A stretch of 64,000 nucleotides of DNA from Nocardioides alpinus (GTDB taxonomy: Bacteria; Actinomycetota; Actinomycetes; Propionibacteriales; Nocardioidaceae): the NCBI RefSeq assembly GCF_900112035.1, contig NZ_FOKC01000011.1:84543-148542 (forward strand), in the 5' to 3' direction. Positions 33,110 to 41,994 of the stretch are shown here, one piece after another. A program made the position numbers and the translations under genes. The notes beneath the pieces are model-generated. The model was not told the DNA's origin. It made no database searches and was given only the letters and a program-made list of their open reading frames with translations. Each line of letters starts with the position of its first letter. Position 1 is the first letter of the stretch.

Positions 33110-35139
33110 TGGCCGCCCCGAGGGTTCGCTCCCACCTGGGTGCCGGCGACGGCGCCCGGCTCCTCGTCGCCTGGCTCGCGTCGGCGGGGTCCCTCGGCGT
33201 GGCCGCATGGCTCCTGCCGGGTCTCGAGGTCGACTCGTTCCGGTCCCTGCTGCTCGCGTCTGCCGTCACCGGCGTCGTCGGACTGCTCGTGCGTCCGGCG
33301 CTCGTGCGCGTGACGGCGTACGTCGGCTGGATCGCGGTGCTGCTCGCCGGCCTGCTCGGCCAGGCGCTGGTCACCTACGTAGCGCTGCAGCTCGTCCCGG
33401 GCGTCTCCACGACGGTGTCGGCGGCCGTCGCCGCGGCCTGGATCGTCGCCGCGACCGGGAGCGCGGTTGCCTGGCTCGGCATCGCCGGCACGGACGACGC
33501 CTTCGTCTCGGCTCTCGTGCGCCGCCTGCCACCGGCGGCGACCGTGGAGGATCCCGACGTCGACGGGATCGTCTTCGTCCAGGCCGACGGCGTGCCGTTC
33601 CCCGTCCTCCAGTGGGCGATCCAGGCCGGGGCGACGCCGACGATGCGGCGGTGGGTGACCGGTGGCACCCACGTGCTGCGGGAGTGGACGCCCCAGCTGC
33701 CCTGCACGACGCCCGCCAGCCAGCTGGGGATCCTGCACGGCACGGTCGACCGTGTCCCGGCCTTCCGGTGGTACGACCGCGAGCTCGGACGGCTGCTCGT
33801 CGCCAACCGCCCGGCGGACGCCGCCGTCATCGAGGCGCGCGCGAGTGACGGTCGCGGACTGCTCGCCGACGACGGCCTGTCGGTGTCCAACCTCTTCACC
33901 GGTGACGCGCCGCGGTGGTTCCTGACGATGAGCCGCGCCCGGGTGGCCCGCGGGTCGGCCCACAACCGCCGTACGGTCGCCGGCTTCCTCGCCGACCCGC
34001 AGGGGCTGATGCGCGGGCTCGTGCACACCGTCGCCGAGATCGCCAAGGAACGTTTCCAGGCACGGGGCCAGGTGCGCCGCGACCTCACGCCCCGGGTGCA
34101 CCGCGGCTGGACCTTCGCGGGGCTGCGTGCCGTGACCAACGTCCTGATGCGGGACCTCAACACCTCGATCGTCGCCGAGGAGATGCGTCGAGGCAGGCGG
34201 TCCATCTATGTCGACTACGTCGACTACGACGAGATCGCCCACCACGCCGGGATGTTCCGACCGGAGTCCCTGGCTGCGCTCGACGGCGTCGACCGGGTGC
34301 TGGGCACCCTGGAGCGCCTGGCCGCCACGGCACCCCGCCGCTACCACTTCGTCGTGCTCTCCGACCACGGCCAGTCGCAGGGCCAGCCCTTCGCCGAGCG
34401 CCACGGCACCGACCTCGCCGGGCTCTGCGCGCGACTCATGGAGGAGCAGGTCGAGTCGGTCGACGCCCCTGTCGAGGGCTGGGGCCGCGCGGACGCCGTC
34501 GCCGAGGAGATGGCGGCGCCGGGGATCAAGGGTCACCTGGCCGGGCGTGCTGCCGACGTGACGCGCCGCCACCTGGGCGACGAGAGGGAAGACGACCAGC
34601 GCGGCGCGCCGGCCGTGAGCGTGCTCGGTTCCGGCAACCTCGGGCTGCTCTACGTCCACGGTCCCACGCGTCTCACGCTCGACGAGCTGTCCCTCCGGTG
34701 GCCGGACCTGATCCCCGGGGTCAGCAACCACGCGGGGATCGGATTCGTGGCGGGCATCGACGTCGCGGGGCGCCCCTGGGCCATCGGCCGCACCGGGCGG
34801 ATCGCCCTCGACTCCCTCGAGGTGGAGGGCACCGACCCCATGGCGGCGTACGGCGAGCACGCGGCGCGCGTGCTGCGGCGAGCGGTGCTGATGCCCGAGG
34901 CCCCCGACCTCTACGTCAACAGCACCGTCGACGAGGGCACCCTCGACATCGCCGCCTTCGAACCCCTGGTCGGGGCCCACGGAGGGTTGGGCGGCTGGCA
35001 GGACCGGGCCATGTTCCTGGTGCCCCGGGAGCTGCTCGGATCACTGCCCGAGGGCCGGATCGAGGGCGCGGACCACCTGCACCGTGTGCTGGTCGGGATG
35101 CTGACCTCGCTGGGCCACCGCGACGGGATCGACCTCTGA
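33109..35139 (+). CDS. Holin-like membrane domain fused to an alkaline-phosphatase-superfamily phosphodiesterase
   Basis: A 676-residue fusion. Residues 18-125 contain four hydrophobic segments like family IV holins. From about residue 150 the alkaline-phosphatase-superfamily fold follows: FVQADGVPFP (metal Asp), CTTPASQLGILHG (nucleophilic Thr), YVDYDEIAHHAG and LSDHGQSQG (further metal ligands). It should hydrolyse a phosphate mono- or diester at the membrane, perhaps a lipid or teichoic head group, but the substrate is unknown. The ATG shares one base with the HerA-like stop. It is in the palindrome i operon, and a stand-alone holin-like protein (10346) is also under the palindrome. Confidence 0.85.
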   Translation: MAAPRVRSHLGAGDGARLLVAWLASAGSLGVAAWLLPGLEVDSFRSLLLASAVTGVVGLLVRPALVRVTAYVGWIAVLLAGLLGQALVTYVALQLVPGVSTTVSAAVAAAWIVAATGSAVAWLGIAGTDDAFVSALVRRLPPAATVEDPDVDGIVFVQADGVPFPVLQWAIQAGATPTMRRWVTGGTHVLREWTPQLPCTTPASQLGILHGTVDRVPAFRWYDRELGRLLVANRPADAAVIEARASDGRGLLADDGLSVSNLFTGDAPRWFLTMSRARVARGSAHNRRTVAGFLADPQGLMRGLVHTVAEIAKERFQARGQVRRDLTPRVHRGWTFAGLRAVTNVLMRDLNTSIVAEEMRRGRRSIYVDYVDYDEIAHHAGMFRPESLAALDGVDRVLGTLERLAATAPRRYHFVVLSDHGQSQGQPFAERHGTDLAGLCARLMEEQVESVDAPVEGWGRADAVAEEMAAPGIKGHLAGRAADVTRRHLGDEREDDQRGAPAVSVLGSGNLGLLYVHGPTRLTLDELSLRWPDLIPGVSNHAGIGFVAGIDVAGRPWAIGRTGRIALDSLEVEGTDPMAAYGEHAARVLRRAVLMPEAPDLYVNSTVDEGTLDIAAFEPLVGAHGGLGGWQDRAMFLVPRELLGSLPEGRIEGADHLHRVLVGMLTSLGHRDGIDL

Positions 35140-35163
35140 GGAGGTGCTGCGGTCGGGTACTGG

Positions 35164-35463
35164 TCAGACGGGATCGGTGTACGAGACCGGCGTGCCGGTG
35201 GCGTGGGCATGGGCGATCTCCCTGCGCGTCGACTCGCCGACGTATCCGCCGGGGTTGACGACCAGGACCCGGTCGGCCAGGTCGATCTTGTGCAGGTGGA
35301 GCGCGTCGAGCACGACCTTCTGCTCCTCGGTGACCACCTCGTCCGCCTCTCCCGGTGCGACGACGATGACCCCTGCGTAGGTCAGGTCGCGGTTGGCCGC
35401 ACGCATCTCGGCCACGAACCGCGCAGAGCCGCAGATGCAGACGATCTCAGGTCGGTCGGGCAC
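35164..35463 (-). CDS. Small Rossmann-like protein (nucleoside deoxyribosyltransferase-like)
   Basis: A 99-residue soluble protein. CICGSARF near the N-terminus and NPGGYVGESTRREIAHAHAT near the C-terminus give a simple alpha/beta nucleotide-binding-like fold of the DUF4406/deoxyribosyltransferase-like type. GTG 35463 was chosen because AAGGAG precedes it; an upstream in-frame extension would enter the neighbouring promoter. It converges with the phosphodiesterase gene. The catalytic activity is not established, so the name reflects fold only. Confidence 0.65.
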   Translation of the reverse strand: MPDRPEIVCICGSARFVAEMRAANRDLTYAGVIVVAPGEADEVVTEEQKVVLDALHLHKIDLADRVLVVNPGGYVGESTRREIAHAHATGTPVSYTDPV

Positions 35464-35543
35464 GGCTCGCTCCTTCGGTAGGACGGCAAACGTCAGGGTG
35501 CAGGGTGACATCCTGCTCACCGGGTTCGTCCGGCGCCACGGCC

Positions 35544-36080
35544 TCAGTCGCGTGGGGGGTCGGAGCGCGCGACGCCGATCCGGTTGTTGACGAGCCGTGC
35601 GACCACAGCGACGAACACCACGTTGACGCCCAGGTGGAGCGTGGTCACCGCGCGGGCGAGCTGTCCGGTGGGGTGGATGTCGCCGTAGCCGACGGTGGTC
35701 ATCGTGGTCGCCGCGTAGTAGAGGGCGTCCAGCTTGGTGACGATGCCCGACATCTGGCCGTCGCTCCGCACGGCCAGCGTGTAGTAGGTCAGGGCGAAGA
35801 CGAGGAGCGTGAGCTCGAGCAGGATCACGAGGTGCGGGGCGCGCAGGCGTCCCCCACCGCCGCGCAGCTCCGCGGCGAGCTCCCTGACGACCAGCGCGAC
35901 GATGAAGGCCGCGCTGAGCACGGTGATCGCCAGGTTGACGCCCAGCCGGACCGGGGCGTCCCCCGAGCTCACCGGGACCGTGAAGTAGCACACGAGCACT
36001 GCCACGAGGACGAGCACGACGACCAGCGGCCCACGTCGGTGGTGCGGGGCCGTCGTGTCGGGCGTCAGTCCCGTGGGCAT
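35544..36080 (-). CDS. Potassium channel protein (two-TM ion channel)
   Basis: A 178-residue channel subunit. Hydrophobic segments at about 19-36, 48-66, 82-103 and 135-160 frame the selectivity filter TTVGYGD (residues about 127-133), the signature of K+ channels. There is no RCK or cyclic-nucleotide domain, so it is a minimal pore protein. ATG 36080 follows CAGGAG. It begins 24 nt after the small gene at 36341 and is likely cotranscribed from palindrome j. A role in turgor or membrane-potential response would suit the regulon but is inferred. Confidence 0.87.
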   Translation of the reverse strand: MPTGLTPDTTAPHHRRGPLVVVLVLVAVLVCYFTVPVSSGDAPVRLGVNLAITVLSAAFIVALVVRELAAELRGGGGRLRAPHLVILLELTLLVFALTYYTLAVRSDGQMSGIVTKLDALYYAATTMTTVGYGDIHPTGQLARAVTTLHLGVNVVFVAVVARLVNNRIGVARSDPPRD

Positions 36081-36104
36081 GAGGTTCTCCTGGTCGTGCC
36101 GGAG

Positions 36105-36341
36105 TCAGTCCGGAAGGCGTCGCATCTCGATGACGTCGATGCCGAAGGTCTGGAAGCGACCGAGCACCCCGTGCAGGTGTGCGGCGTCCTCGATCTCACC
36201 GAAGAGCGCGGTTCCGCCCATCGGCCCGGGGGTCGAGGTCAGCTCCGGGAAGGACGCGAGGACCGCGCCCGAGGGGCGCTCGGCGATCAGGAACTCGTAG
36301 CGCACGACAGGGTGGTGTTGCCGTTGCTCGGTCACGCGCAT
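36105..36341 (-). CDS. Small (78 aa) conserved protein, paralogue of the 1460 gene
   Basis: A 78-residue soluble protein of unknown function. Its C-terminal half (TALFGEIEDAAHLHGVLGRF through VIEMRRLPD) aligns gap-free with the 66-residue protein at 1260-1460: D-x3-L-x-G-V, then G-[VI]-x-[VI]-[VI] and a closing LP-acid or IP-acid. ATG 36341 has GAGAGGAGC upstream. It is transcribed before the K+ channel gene. The promoter is palindrome j with GACGAT at 36371-36366. Two copies under one type of site suggest a regulatory or adaptor role, which is inference. Confidence 0.78.
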   Translation of the reverse strand: MRVTEQRQHHPVVRYEFLIAERPSGAVLASFPELTSTPGPMGGTALFGEIEDAAHLHGVLGRFQTFGIDVIEMRRLPD

Positions 36342-36393
36342 GCTCCTCTCACGGTGCTTCGCCCCATCGTCGGTGCGCCGACGGGCCGCGACG

Positions 36394-36410
36394 TCATCCG
36401 TTGCGGGTGA
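36394..36410. promoter_or_regulatory. Palindrome site j between the small protein and the second MalT-like regulator
   Basis: TCATCCGTTGCGGGTGA, identical in all 17 bases to site k. Minus strand: GACGAT at 36371-36366, 22 nt away, for the small gene. On the plus strand no NANNNT begins at 22 or 23 nt, so control of the regulator at 36468 is uncertain. Confidence 0.7.
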
Positions 36411-36467
36411 ACGTCGACGGTGGTGGCCGGGTCGGCCTGCCTGTCTGGACAGCAACGCGGAGCCGCT

Positions 36468-39137
36468 GTGAGTCCCACTATCCTGCAACGCGGGGGACGG
36501 AGGCCGGAGGTGGACGCGTCGCGAGCGCGGGTGCTGCGCGCGAAGCTGTTGCCTCCCGCGCTCCCCGGGTCCGTGCTCGTGCGGCAACGCCTGGTGGACC
36601 GGCTCGCCACCCTCCTCGACCCCGACGGCGACGCCCGCCTCGGCCTGGTCACAGGACCGGCCGGCTTCGGCAAGACGACGCTCCTCAGCAAGTTCGCCAC
36701 CCATGCGGAGAAGTCCGGGGTCCGCCTCGCGTGGTGCTCGCTCGACCATCGCGACGCCGACACCTTCCGCTTCTGGTCCTGCGTGCTGGCCGCCCTCTCG
36801 GTGGCCGACGCCGGCCTGTCCGCCAGCCTCGCCGGGGTGCCCGCGCCCCGCCGCGCGGGGAACGAGGACTTCGTCACCACCCTGCTCGAGGCGGTCGACG
36901 ACCGACCGTCCGTGCTGGTCCTGGTGCTGGAGAACGTGCACGAGATCGCCGACCAGGGAGTCCTGCGCGACCTCGACCACCTGCTCAGCCGCGCGTCGAC
37001 CGGACTGCGGATCCTGCTCTCGAGCCGCTCCGACCCGCCGCTGGTCGCGCTGCAGGCCGCCAAGGTCTCCTGCCGCCTGACCCAGCTGCGCGTCCACGAC
37101 CTCGCGTTCACCGAGGACGAGACGGTGACGTGGTGCCGGGACCTCGAGGTCGAGCAGCGCCGGGCGGTGTGGAGCCGGACCGAGGGCTGGCCGGCGATGG
37201 TCCGCCTGATGGAGATCGCCATGCGCTCGGGAGCCGTGGACGTCGAGGGGACGCCCTGGGACACCGGCCTGGCCGACTACCTCTTCACCGAGATCATGCG
37301 TCGACAACCCGAGACGGCCCAGCAGGGACTCATGCGGCTCGCCGTCCCGCACACCATCCCGCTCGACCTCGCCGTCGAGCTGAGCGGTCTCACCGACGCC
37401 GGCCACCTCCTCGAGCTGGTGTGCCAGAGCACCGGGCTGATCTCGCTGGTGGCGCAGCCCGGCCCGACAGCGCCGACCTACCGCATGCACCCGATGCTGC
37501 GTGCCTACCTGCACGGTGAGCTGACCCGCCGCGACATCGTGGCCGAGCGCCTCGCGCAGCGGCAGAGCGCTCGCTGGTGCCTCGCCGCCGGCTTCGGGCT
37601 GGACGCGCTCCGCCACTCCACCGCGGTTGCTGATCCTGCCTTCCAGGAGTCCGTCGTGCGGGCGGTGGGCCCCGGCCTCGTCAACGACGGAGAGGGCGCC
37701 CTGCTGCTCGCCGCGCTCGACCAGCCCGGGCGCCGCCGGGGCGAGGAGTCGGTGTGGACGACGGTGATCCGAGCGGCCGCGCTGCTCGACTGCGGCCGAC
37801 TGGCCGAGGCAGCGGTCGCGCTGCAGGGGCTCGGGCCGGTCGAGGGCGACCAGGACGCCGACCTCGTGCTCGCGCACCGGGCCACCGAGGCGCACCTGCT
37901 CCGGCGTCGCGGGTCGTTCCTCGCCGTGCCGCCCGACACCGGCGAGGCGTCGGGGGCCGAGGACCCCGACCTCCGCCTGATGCTGGCCGTCCAGCGCGGT
38001 TCGGCCTGGGTCTGGCAGGGGGACCTCGACGCCGGTGAGGCCGAGCTGCTCCGGGGCATCGAGATCGCGCGTGGGCTGGGACGCGAGGCCGCCCTCATCG
38101 ACTGCCTGGGCGTCCTGGGCGGCCTCCACTCCTCGCGGTCACGCTTCGACGCGATGGTGGTCGTCGCCCAGGAGGCGATCGACCTCGGTGAGGCGCACGG
38201 ATGGGCGGACACGCCGCGCATGGCGTACCCCCACATCCTACGCGGGTGGAGTGCCTACCAGGACCTCGACGACGACCTGGCCCGCGCGCACGCGCACCTC
38301 GCCGAGGCCGCGGTCGAGAAGACCGCCGACCCGACCGTGCTGGCATCGGTCGCCGCCCTCAACGCCGCACTGTCCTACGACTCCCCCGCGACCGTGGTGG
38401 CGGGGCAGCAGGCCGACGACGCCACCGCGATGCACGACCTGGTGGTGGGCCTGCCCGGGCGCGAGGTCAACCCCGCCCTGGTGGTCTACGCCGCTCTGGG
38501 CGACGTCCGGATGAGCATCGAGATGCAGCGCCTGCCACGCGTCCACGAGGTGACGTCCCTGCTGCGCGCGCGCTTCGGCTCGTGCGGTGACGCGGACCTG
38601 ATCGAGGCGATCCTGGCGGAGGCGACCGGCCGGCGTGCCGAGGCCCGCGCCCTGCTCGCGGGGCTGACGCGCGGCCCGCAGCGCCTCGTCGTACCCCTGG
38701 TCGAGGCCGAGGCGCTCGTCCTCGCCGCCACGCTGGCCCACGCCGACCACGACGCGTTCGTCGCCACCGACCTCGCGCGGCGTGCCCTCGACGTCGCTGC
38801 GCGGCTCCACGGGTTGCGGCCGCTCGTCGACTCCTACGCAGGGTTCCAGGACCTGCTGCGCGAGGGCGTGGGCCGCTGGGGCCGGCACGAGCCCCTGGTG
38901 GCGCGGGTCCTGGACTACGCAGGCAGCCCGACGACGGTCTCCTCCATCGCCCTGACCGCGCGCCAGCTCGAGGTGCTACGGGAGCTGCCGTCGCTGCACA
39001 CCGTCGAGGAGATCGCGGCCATGCTCTACGTGTCGGTCAACACGGTGAAGACACACCTGCGCAGCCTCTACCGCAAGCTCGGGGTGACGTCGCGCCGCGA
39101 CGCGGTGGCCGAGGCGCGACGTCTGTCCCTGCTCTGA
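36468..39137 (+). CDS. Large LuxR/MalT-like (LAL-type) transcriptional regulator 2
   Basis: An 889-residue homologue of the regulator at 2245. GPAGFGKT (residues 63-70) is Walker A, LVLENVHE the Walker B equivalent (Asp replaced by Glu-Asn), the middle is TPR-like, and residues about 829-889 form the LuxR DNA-binding domain (ALTARQLEVLRELP, then SVNTVKTHLRSLYRKLGV). RVLRAKLLPP with VRQRLVDRL at the N-terminus is typical of MalT-like proteins. GTG 36468 is favoured; GTG 36420 is a longer alternative. Palindrome j lies 58 nt upstream. It lies within the second palindrome-rich block and is the other candidate activator. Confidence 0.88.
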   Translation: MSPTILQRGGRRPEVDASRARVLRAKLLPPALPGSVLVRQRLVDRLATLLDPDGDARLGLVTGPAGFGKTTLLSKFATHAEKSGVRLAWCSLDHRDADTFRFWSCVLAALSVADAGLSASLAGVPAPRRAGNEDFVTTLLEAVDDRPSVLVLVLENVHEIADQGVLRDLDHLLSRASTGLRILLSSRSDPPLVALQAAKVSCRLTQLRVHDLAFTEDETVTWCRDLEVEQRRAVWSRTEGWPAMVRLMEIAMRSGAVDVEGTPWDTGLADYLFTEIMRRQPETAQQGLMRLAVPHTIPLDLAVELSGLTDAGHLLELVCQSTGLISLVAQPGPTAPTYRMHPMLRAYLHGELTRRDIVAERLAQRQSARWCLAAGFGLDALRHSTAVADPAFQESVVRAVGPGLVNDGEGALLLAALDQPGRRRGEESVWTTVIRAAALLDCGRLAEAAVALQGLGPVEGDQDADLVLAHRATEAHLLRRRGSFLAVPPDTGEASGAEDPDLRLMLAVQRGSAWVWQGDLDAGEAELLRGIEIARGLGREAALIDCLGVLGGLHSSRSRFDAMVVVAQEAIDLGEAHGWADTPRMAYPHILRGWSAYQDLDDDLARAHAHLAEAAVEKTADPTVLASVAALNAALSYDSPATVVAGQQADDATAMHDLVVGLPGREVNPALVVYAALGDVRMSIEMQRLPRVHEVTSLLRARFGSCGDADLIEAILAEATGRRAEARALLAGLTRGPQRLVVPLVEAEALVLAATLAHADHDAFVATDLARRALDVAARLHGLRPLVDSYAGFQDLLREGVGRWGRHEPLVARVLDYAGSPTTVSSIALTARQLEVLRELPSLHTVEEIAAMLYVSVNTVKTHLRSLYRKLGVTSRRDAVAEARRLSLL

Positions 39138-39143
39138 CAGGGG

Positions 39144-39521
39144 TCAGACGGCGAGCAGCTTCGCCTTCTGGGCGGCGAACTCCTCCTCCGACAGCACTCC
39201 GGAGTCCCGGAGCGCGGCGAGCTTGGTGAGGTCGTCCGCAGTGCTCGGTCCGCCGAAGTGCGCCCGGAGCGCGTCCTCGCGTGCCCTCACGTCCGCCACC
39301 TGGCGCTTGCGCATCCCGTCGCCGCGCACGCCGATGTAGACCAGCGCGGTGAGCAGCGGGAGGAGGATCAGGAGGAAGATCCATCCCGCCTTGCCCCAGC
39401 CCGAGAGGTCGTCACTGCGCAGGATGTCGCCGGTCAGGTTGATCAGCAGGAACAGCCAGGCGATGAAGAGGAAGAACCAGATCATCGTGAAGACCAGGCT
39501 CAGCAGTGGGTAGTTGTCCAT
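39144..39521 (-). CDS. PLDc_N-SHOCT small membrane protein (copy 2 of SHOCT)
   Basis: A 125-residue protein with two hydrophobic segments (residues about 8-30 and 46-64) forming the PLD nuclease N-terminal-like hairpin, then a charged linker and a C-terminal SHOCT motif, DDLTKLAALRDSGVLSEEEF followed by AAQKAKLL. This resembles the N-terminal two-helix part of cardiolipin synthase (1-1256) without the catalytic domain. The ATG at 39521 is followed downstream by the convergent regulator. Palindrome k precedes it, with CATGCT at 39591-39586. Function unknown; membrane-anchored oligomerisation is inferred. Confidence 0.82.
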   Translation of the reverse strand: MDNYPLLSLVFTMIWFFLFIAWLFLLINLTGDILRSDDLSGWGKAGWIFLLILLPLLTALVYIGVRGDGMRKRQVADVRAREDALRAHFGGPSTADDLTKLAALRDSGVLSEEEFAAQKAKLLAV

Positions 39522-39613
39522 GTCGATCCTTCTGCGTTGATGTCCCGATCAGGGACGGGTGAGCCGCACAGCTCGCGGCGCCCCCAGCATGGGAGCCTCG
39601 TGAGCGCGCCGGG

Positions 39614-39630
39614 TCATCCGTTGCGGGTGA
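39614..39630 (-). promoter_or_regulatory. Palindrome site k upstream of the SHOCT gene
   Basis: TCATCCGTTGCGGGTGA, identical in all 17 bases to site j. CATGCT at 39591-39586 begins 22 nt downstream on the minus strand; the gene starts at 39521. Confidence 0.72.
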
Positions 39631-39657
39631 GATGCAGGGGCGCGCCACGCTCAGGGG

Positions 39658-40416
39658 TCAGCCGGCCGTCGCGTCCTCGAGCGGCGCGGGGTCGCCCTCC
39701 GCAAGGAGCAAGCGGTACGACGCTCCGGCGATGAGCGCGCCGACGATCGGGGCGAGGATGAAGACCCACAGCTGGACGATGGCGTCCCCCCCGGCGAACA
39801 GCGCCGGGCCGATGGACCGCGCCGGGTTCACCGACGTGTTGGTCACCGGGATGCTGACGAGGTGGATGAGCGTGAGCGCCAGCCCGATGGCGATCGGTGC
39901 GAAGCCCTTGGGGGCGCGGGTGTCGGTGACGCCCAGGATGACGTAGAGGAAGACGGCAGTGAGGACGACCTCGATGACGAGGCCGGCGAGCAGGCTGTAG
40001 CCGCCGGGCGAGCGGTCGCCGAAGCCGTTCGTGGCGAAGCCCGAGGCAGACGCGGAGAAGCCGTCGCGTCCGCTGGCCACGACCCAGAGCACCGTGGCCG
40101 CGACGACCGCCGCGACGACCTGCGTGACGATGTAGGCGGGCGCCTCGCGCCAGGCGAACCGGCGGGCGGCAGCCAGCCCCAGCGTGACGGCCGGGTTGAA
40201 GTGGCCGCCGGACACGTGCCCGACGGCGTACGCCATGGTCAGCACGGTGAGACCGAAGGCAAGGGAGACGCCCACGAACCCGATGCCCAGCTGGGTCCCG
40301 TTGTCGTTGAGGAACTCGGCGGCGAGCACGGCGGAGCCGCACCCTCCGAGGACGAGGACGAACGTCCCGAGGAACTCGGCGGCCAGCTTCTGCGCGACGG
40401 TGGGGATGGTGGGCAT
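39658..40416 (-). CDS. Aquaporin Z-type water channel
   Basis: A 252-residue MIP-family channel with six hydrophobic segments. HFNPAVTLGL and SVNPARSIGP are the two NPA motifs lining the pore, and the closing arginine of the second NPA is present. The sequence looks like the water-selective AqpZ group more than glycerol facilitators, though selectivity is inferred. The start ATG 40416 follows a GGAG-type site. Palindrome l lies upstream, with CACGGT at 40483-40478. Its presence in the palindrome set suggests an osmotic or desiccation response. Confidence 0.9.
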   Translation of the reverse strand: MPTIPTVAQKLAAEFLGTFVLVLGGCGSAVLAAEFLNDNGTQLGIGFVGVSLAFGLTVLTMAYAVGHVSGGHFNPAVTLGLAAARRFAWREAPAYIVTQVVAAVVAATVLWVVASGRDGFSASASGFATNGFGDRSPGGYSLLAGLVIEVVLTAVFLYVILGVTDTRAPKGFAPIAIGLALTLIHLVSIPVTNTSVNPARSIGPALFAGGDAIVQLWVFILAPIVGALIAGASYRLLLAEGDPAPLEDATAG

Positions 40417-40505
40417 GTCGACTCCGAGGGGTCAGCAGGTGGCGACCCGGTGGGCCGACCGGGCTTGTCCACCTGACACCGTGGCCGCGCCGGCTCGCGC
40501 GAGCG

Positions 40506-40522
40506 TCACCCGGAACAGGTGA
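40506..40522 (-). promoter_or_regulatory. Palindrome site l upstream of the aquaporin gene
   Basis: TCACCCGGAACAGGTGA. Minus strand: CACGGT at 40483-40478, 22 nt away. The AtoE gene diverges at 40567, but no NANNNT begins at 22 or 23 nt on the plus strand, so only the aquaporin is assigned. Confidence 0.7.
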
Positions 40523-40566
40523 CTCGCCGCGGCGGGCCACCTGTGGAACCGGTACGTTCGACGACC

Positions 40567-41994
40567 ATGTCGACGATCTCGGGAACCGACCAGGAGCGTG
40601 GCCTCGCGCGCCTCGCCCAACGCAGCGCAGCATGGACCGAGAAGTGGTTCCCCGACGCCTACGTGTTCGCCCTGGCCGGCGTCGTGCTGGTCTCGGTGGC
40701 CGCGATGGTCAACGGCTCCTCGTTCTTCACCGTGGCCGAGACCTTCGGCGGCGGCTTCTGGGACCTGGCCACCTTCACCCTGCAGATGGCGATGGTGGTG
40801 CTGACGGGCTACGTCGTGGCGACCTCGCCGCCGGTGGCCCGGATCATCGAGCGGATCGCGCTCTATCCCTCCACCCCGCGCGGCGCAGTGGCGTTCGTGG
40901 CGCTCCTGTCGTGCCTGGTGTCGATGCTCAACTGGGGCCTCAGCCTGGTCTTCAGCGGCCTGCTCGCCCGGGCGATCGCCCGCCGCAGCGACCTGCGCAC
41001 CGACTACCGGGCGCTCGGCGCCGCGGCCTACCTCGGCCTCGGTGCCGTGTGGGCGCTCGGGCTCTCCTCGTCGGCCGCGCAGCTGCAGGCCACGCCCGCG
41101 TCGCTGCCGCCGGAGCTGCTCGAGATCACCGGAGTGCTGGACTTCGGGACGACGATCCTGACCTGGCAGTCGCTGGTGATGGCCGCGGTCCTGATCGCGC
41201 TCAGCGTGGCAGTCGCGTGGGCCTCCGCGCCGCAGGGCAGGGCGATCCGCACGGCCGAGGACATGGACGTCGACCTCTCCGACGACGTGCAGGCGCTCGC
41301 TCCGCGGAGCCGGCCGGGCGAGTGGCTCGAGTACTCCCGCATCCTCCCGATCCTCATCGGCCTGCTCACCCTGGGCTGGCTGGTCCAGCAGTTCATGGAC
41401 CTGCCGTTCCTCTCCGTGATCAGCAGCCTCAACGGCTACCTCATGGTCTTCCTCGTCCTCGGCCTGGTGCTGCACGGGACCCCGCGCGGCTTCCTCAACG
41501 CCGTGACGAAGGCGGTGCCCACCACGGCCGGCGTGCTGGTGCAGTTCCCGCTGTACGCCGCCATGGCCGCCGTCCTCACCCGCGCCGAGGGCCGCGGCGG
41601 GGTCACCGTCTCCGAGCACCTCGCGGACCTCTTCACCAGCATCGGCGGCGGCGGCGGTTTCGCGGTCGTCATCGCGCTCTACACCGCGCTCCTCGGCCTG
41701 CTGGTGCCGTCCGGCGGCGGCAAGTGGCTCGTCGAGGCGCCGTACGTCATGCAGTCGGCGACGGACGTCGGGATGAACCTCGGCTGGACGGTGCAGATCT
41801 ACAACGCCGCCGAGGCGCTCCCCAACCTGGTCAACCCGTTCTTCATGCTGCCGCTGCTGGCGGTGCTCGGGGTGCGGGCCCGCGACCTCGTGGGCTTCAC
41901 GTTCCTGCAGTTCCTCTTCCACCTGCCGGTGGTGCTGCTGCTCCTCTGGCTGCTCGGCATGACCTTCGAGTTCGTGCCTCCCGTGATGCCGTGA
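40567..41994 (+). CDS. AtoE-like short-chain fatty acid transporter
   Basis: A 475-residue membrane protein with about ten to twelve hydrophobic segments, homologous to the AtoE/TIGR00366 short-chain fatty acid transporters. WFPDAYVFALAGVVLVSVAA opens the first segments and VPSGGGKWLVEAPYVMQSA is the signature of the family. It likely imports acetoacetate, butyrate or related acids. ATG 40567 has little ribosome-binding sequence before it. The 3' end runs into three copies of an 8-bp repeat (41983-42006). It is next to, but opposite from, the aquaporin. Confidence 0.85.
   Translation: MSTISGTDQERGLARLAQRSAAWTEKWFPDAYVFALAGVVLVSVAAMVNGSSFFTVAETFGGGFWDLATFTLQMAMVVLTGYVVATSPPVARIIERIALYPSTPRGAVAFVALLSCLVSMLNWGLSLVFSGLLARAIARRSDLRTDYRALGAAAYLGLGAVWALGLSSSAAQLQATPASLPPELLEITGVLDFGTTILTWQSLVMAAVLIALSVAVAWASAPQGRAIRTAEDMDVDLSDDVQALAPRSRPGEWLEYSRILPILIGLLTLGWLVQQFMDLPFLSVISSLNGYLMVFLVLGLVLHGTPRGFLNAVTKAVPTTAGVLVQFPLYAAMAAVLTRAEGRGGVTVSEHLADLFTSIGGGGGFAVVIALYTALLGLLVPSGGGKWLVEAPYVMQSATDVGMNLGWTVQIYNAAEALPNLVNPFFMLPLLAVLGVRARDLVGFTFLQFLFHLPVVLLLLWLLGMTFEFVPPVMP

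Noticed and set aside
31733..35139. A defence system based on the HerA-like ATPase
   Set aside because: HerA defence modules carry a Sir2, DUF4297 or nuclease partner. The partner here is a membrane phosphodiesterase, so only a weak suggestion remains.
35493..35520. GGGTG-rich stretch (TCAGGGTGCAGGGTGACATC) upstream of the 35463 gene
   Set aside because: It has only one proper half-site and no palindrome.
36441..36452. CTGTC-TG-GACAG repeat before the second MalT-like regulator as an M-type palindrome
   Set aside because: It is short, differs in spacing from the M sites and lies in an unrelated context.
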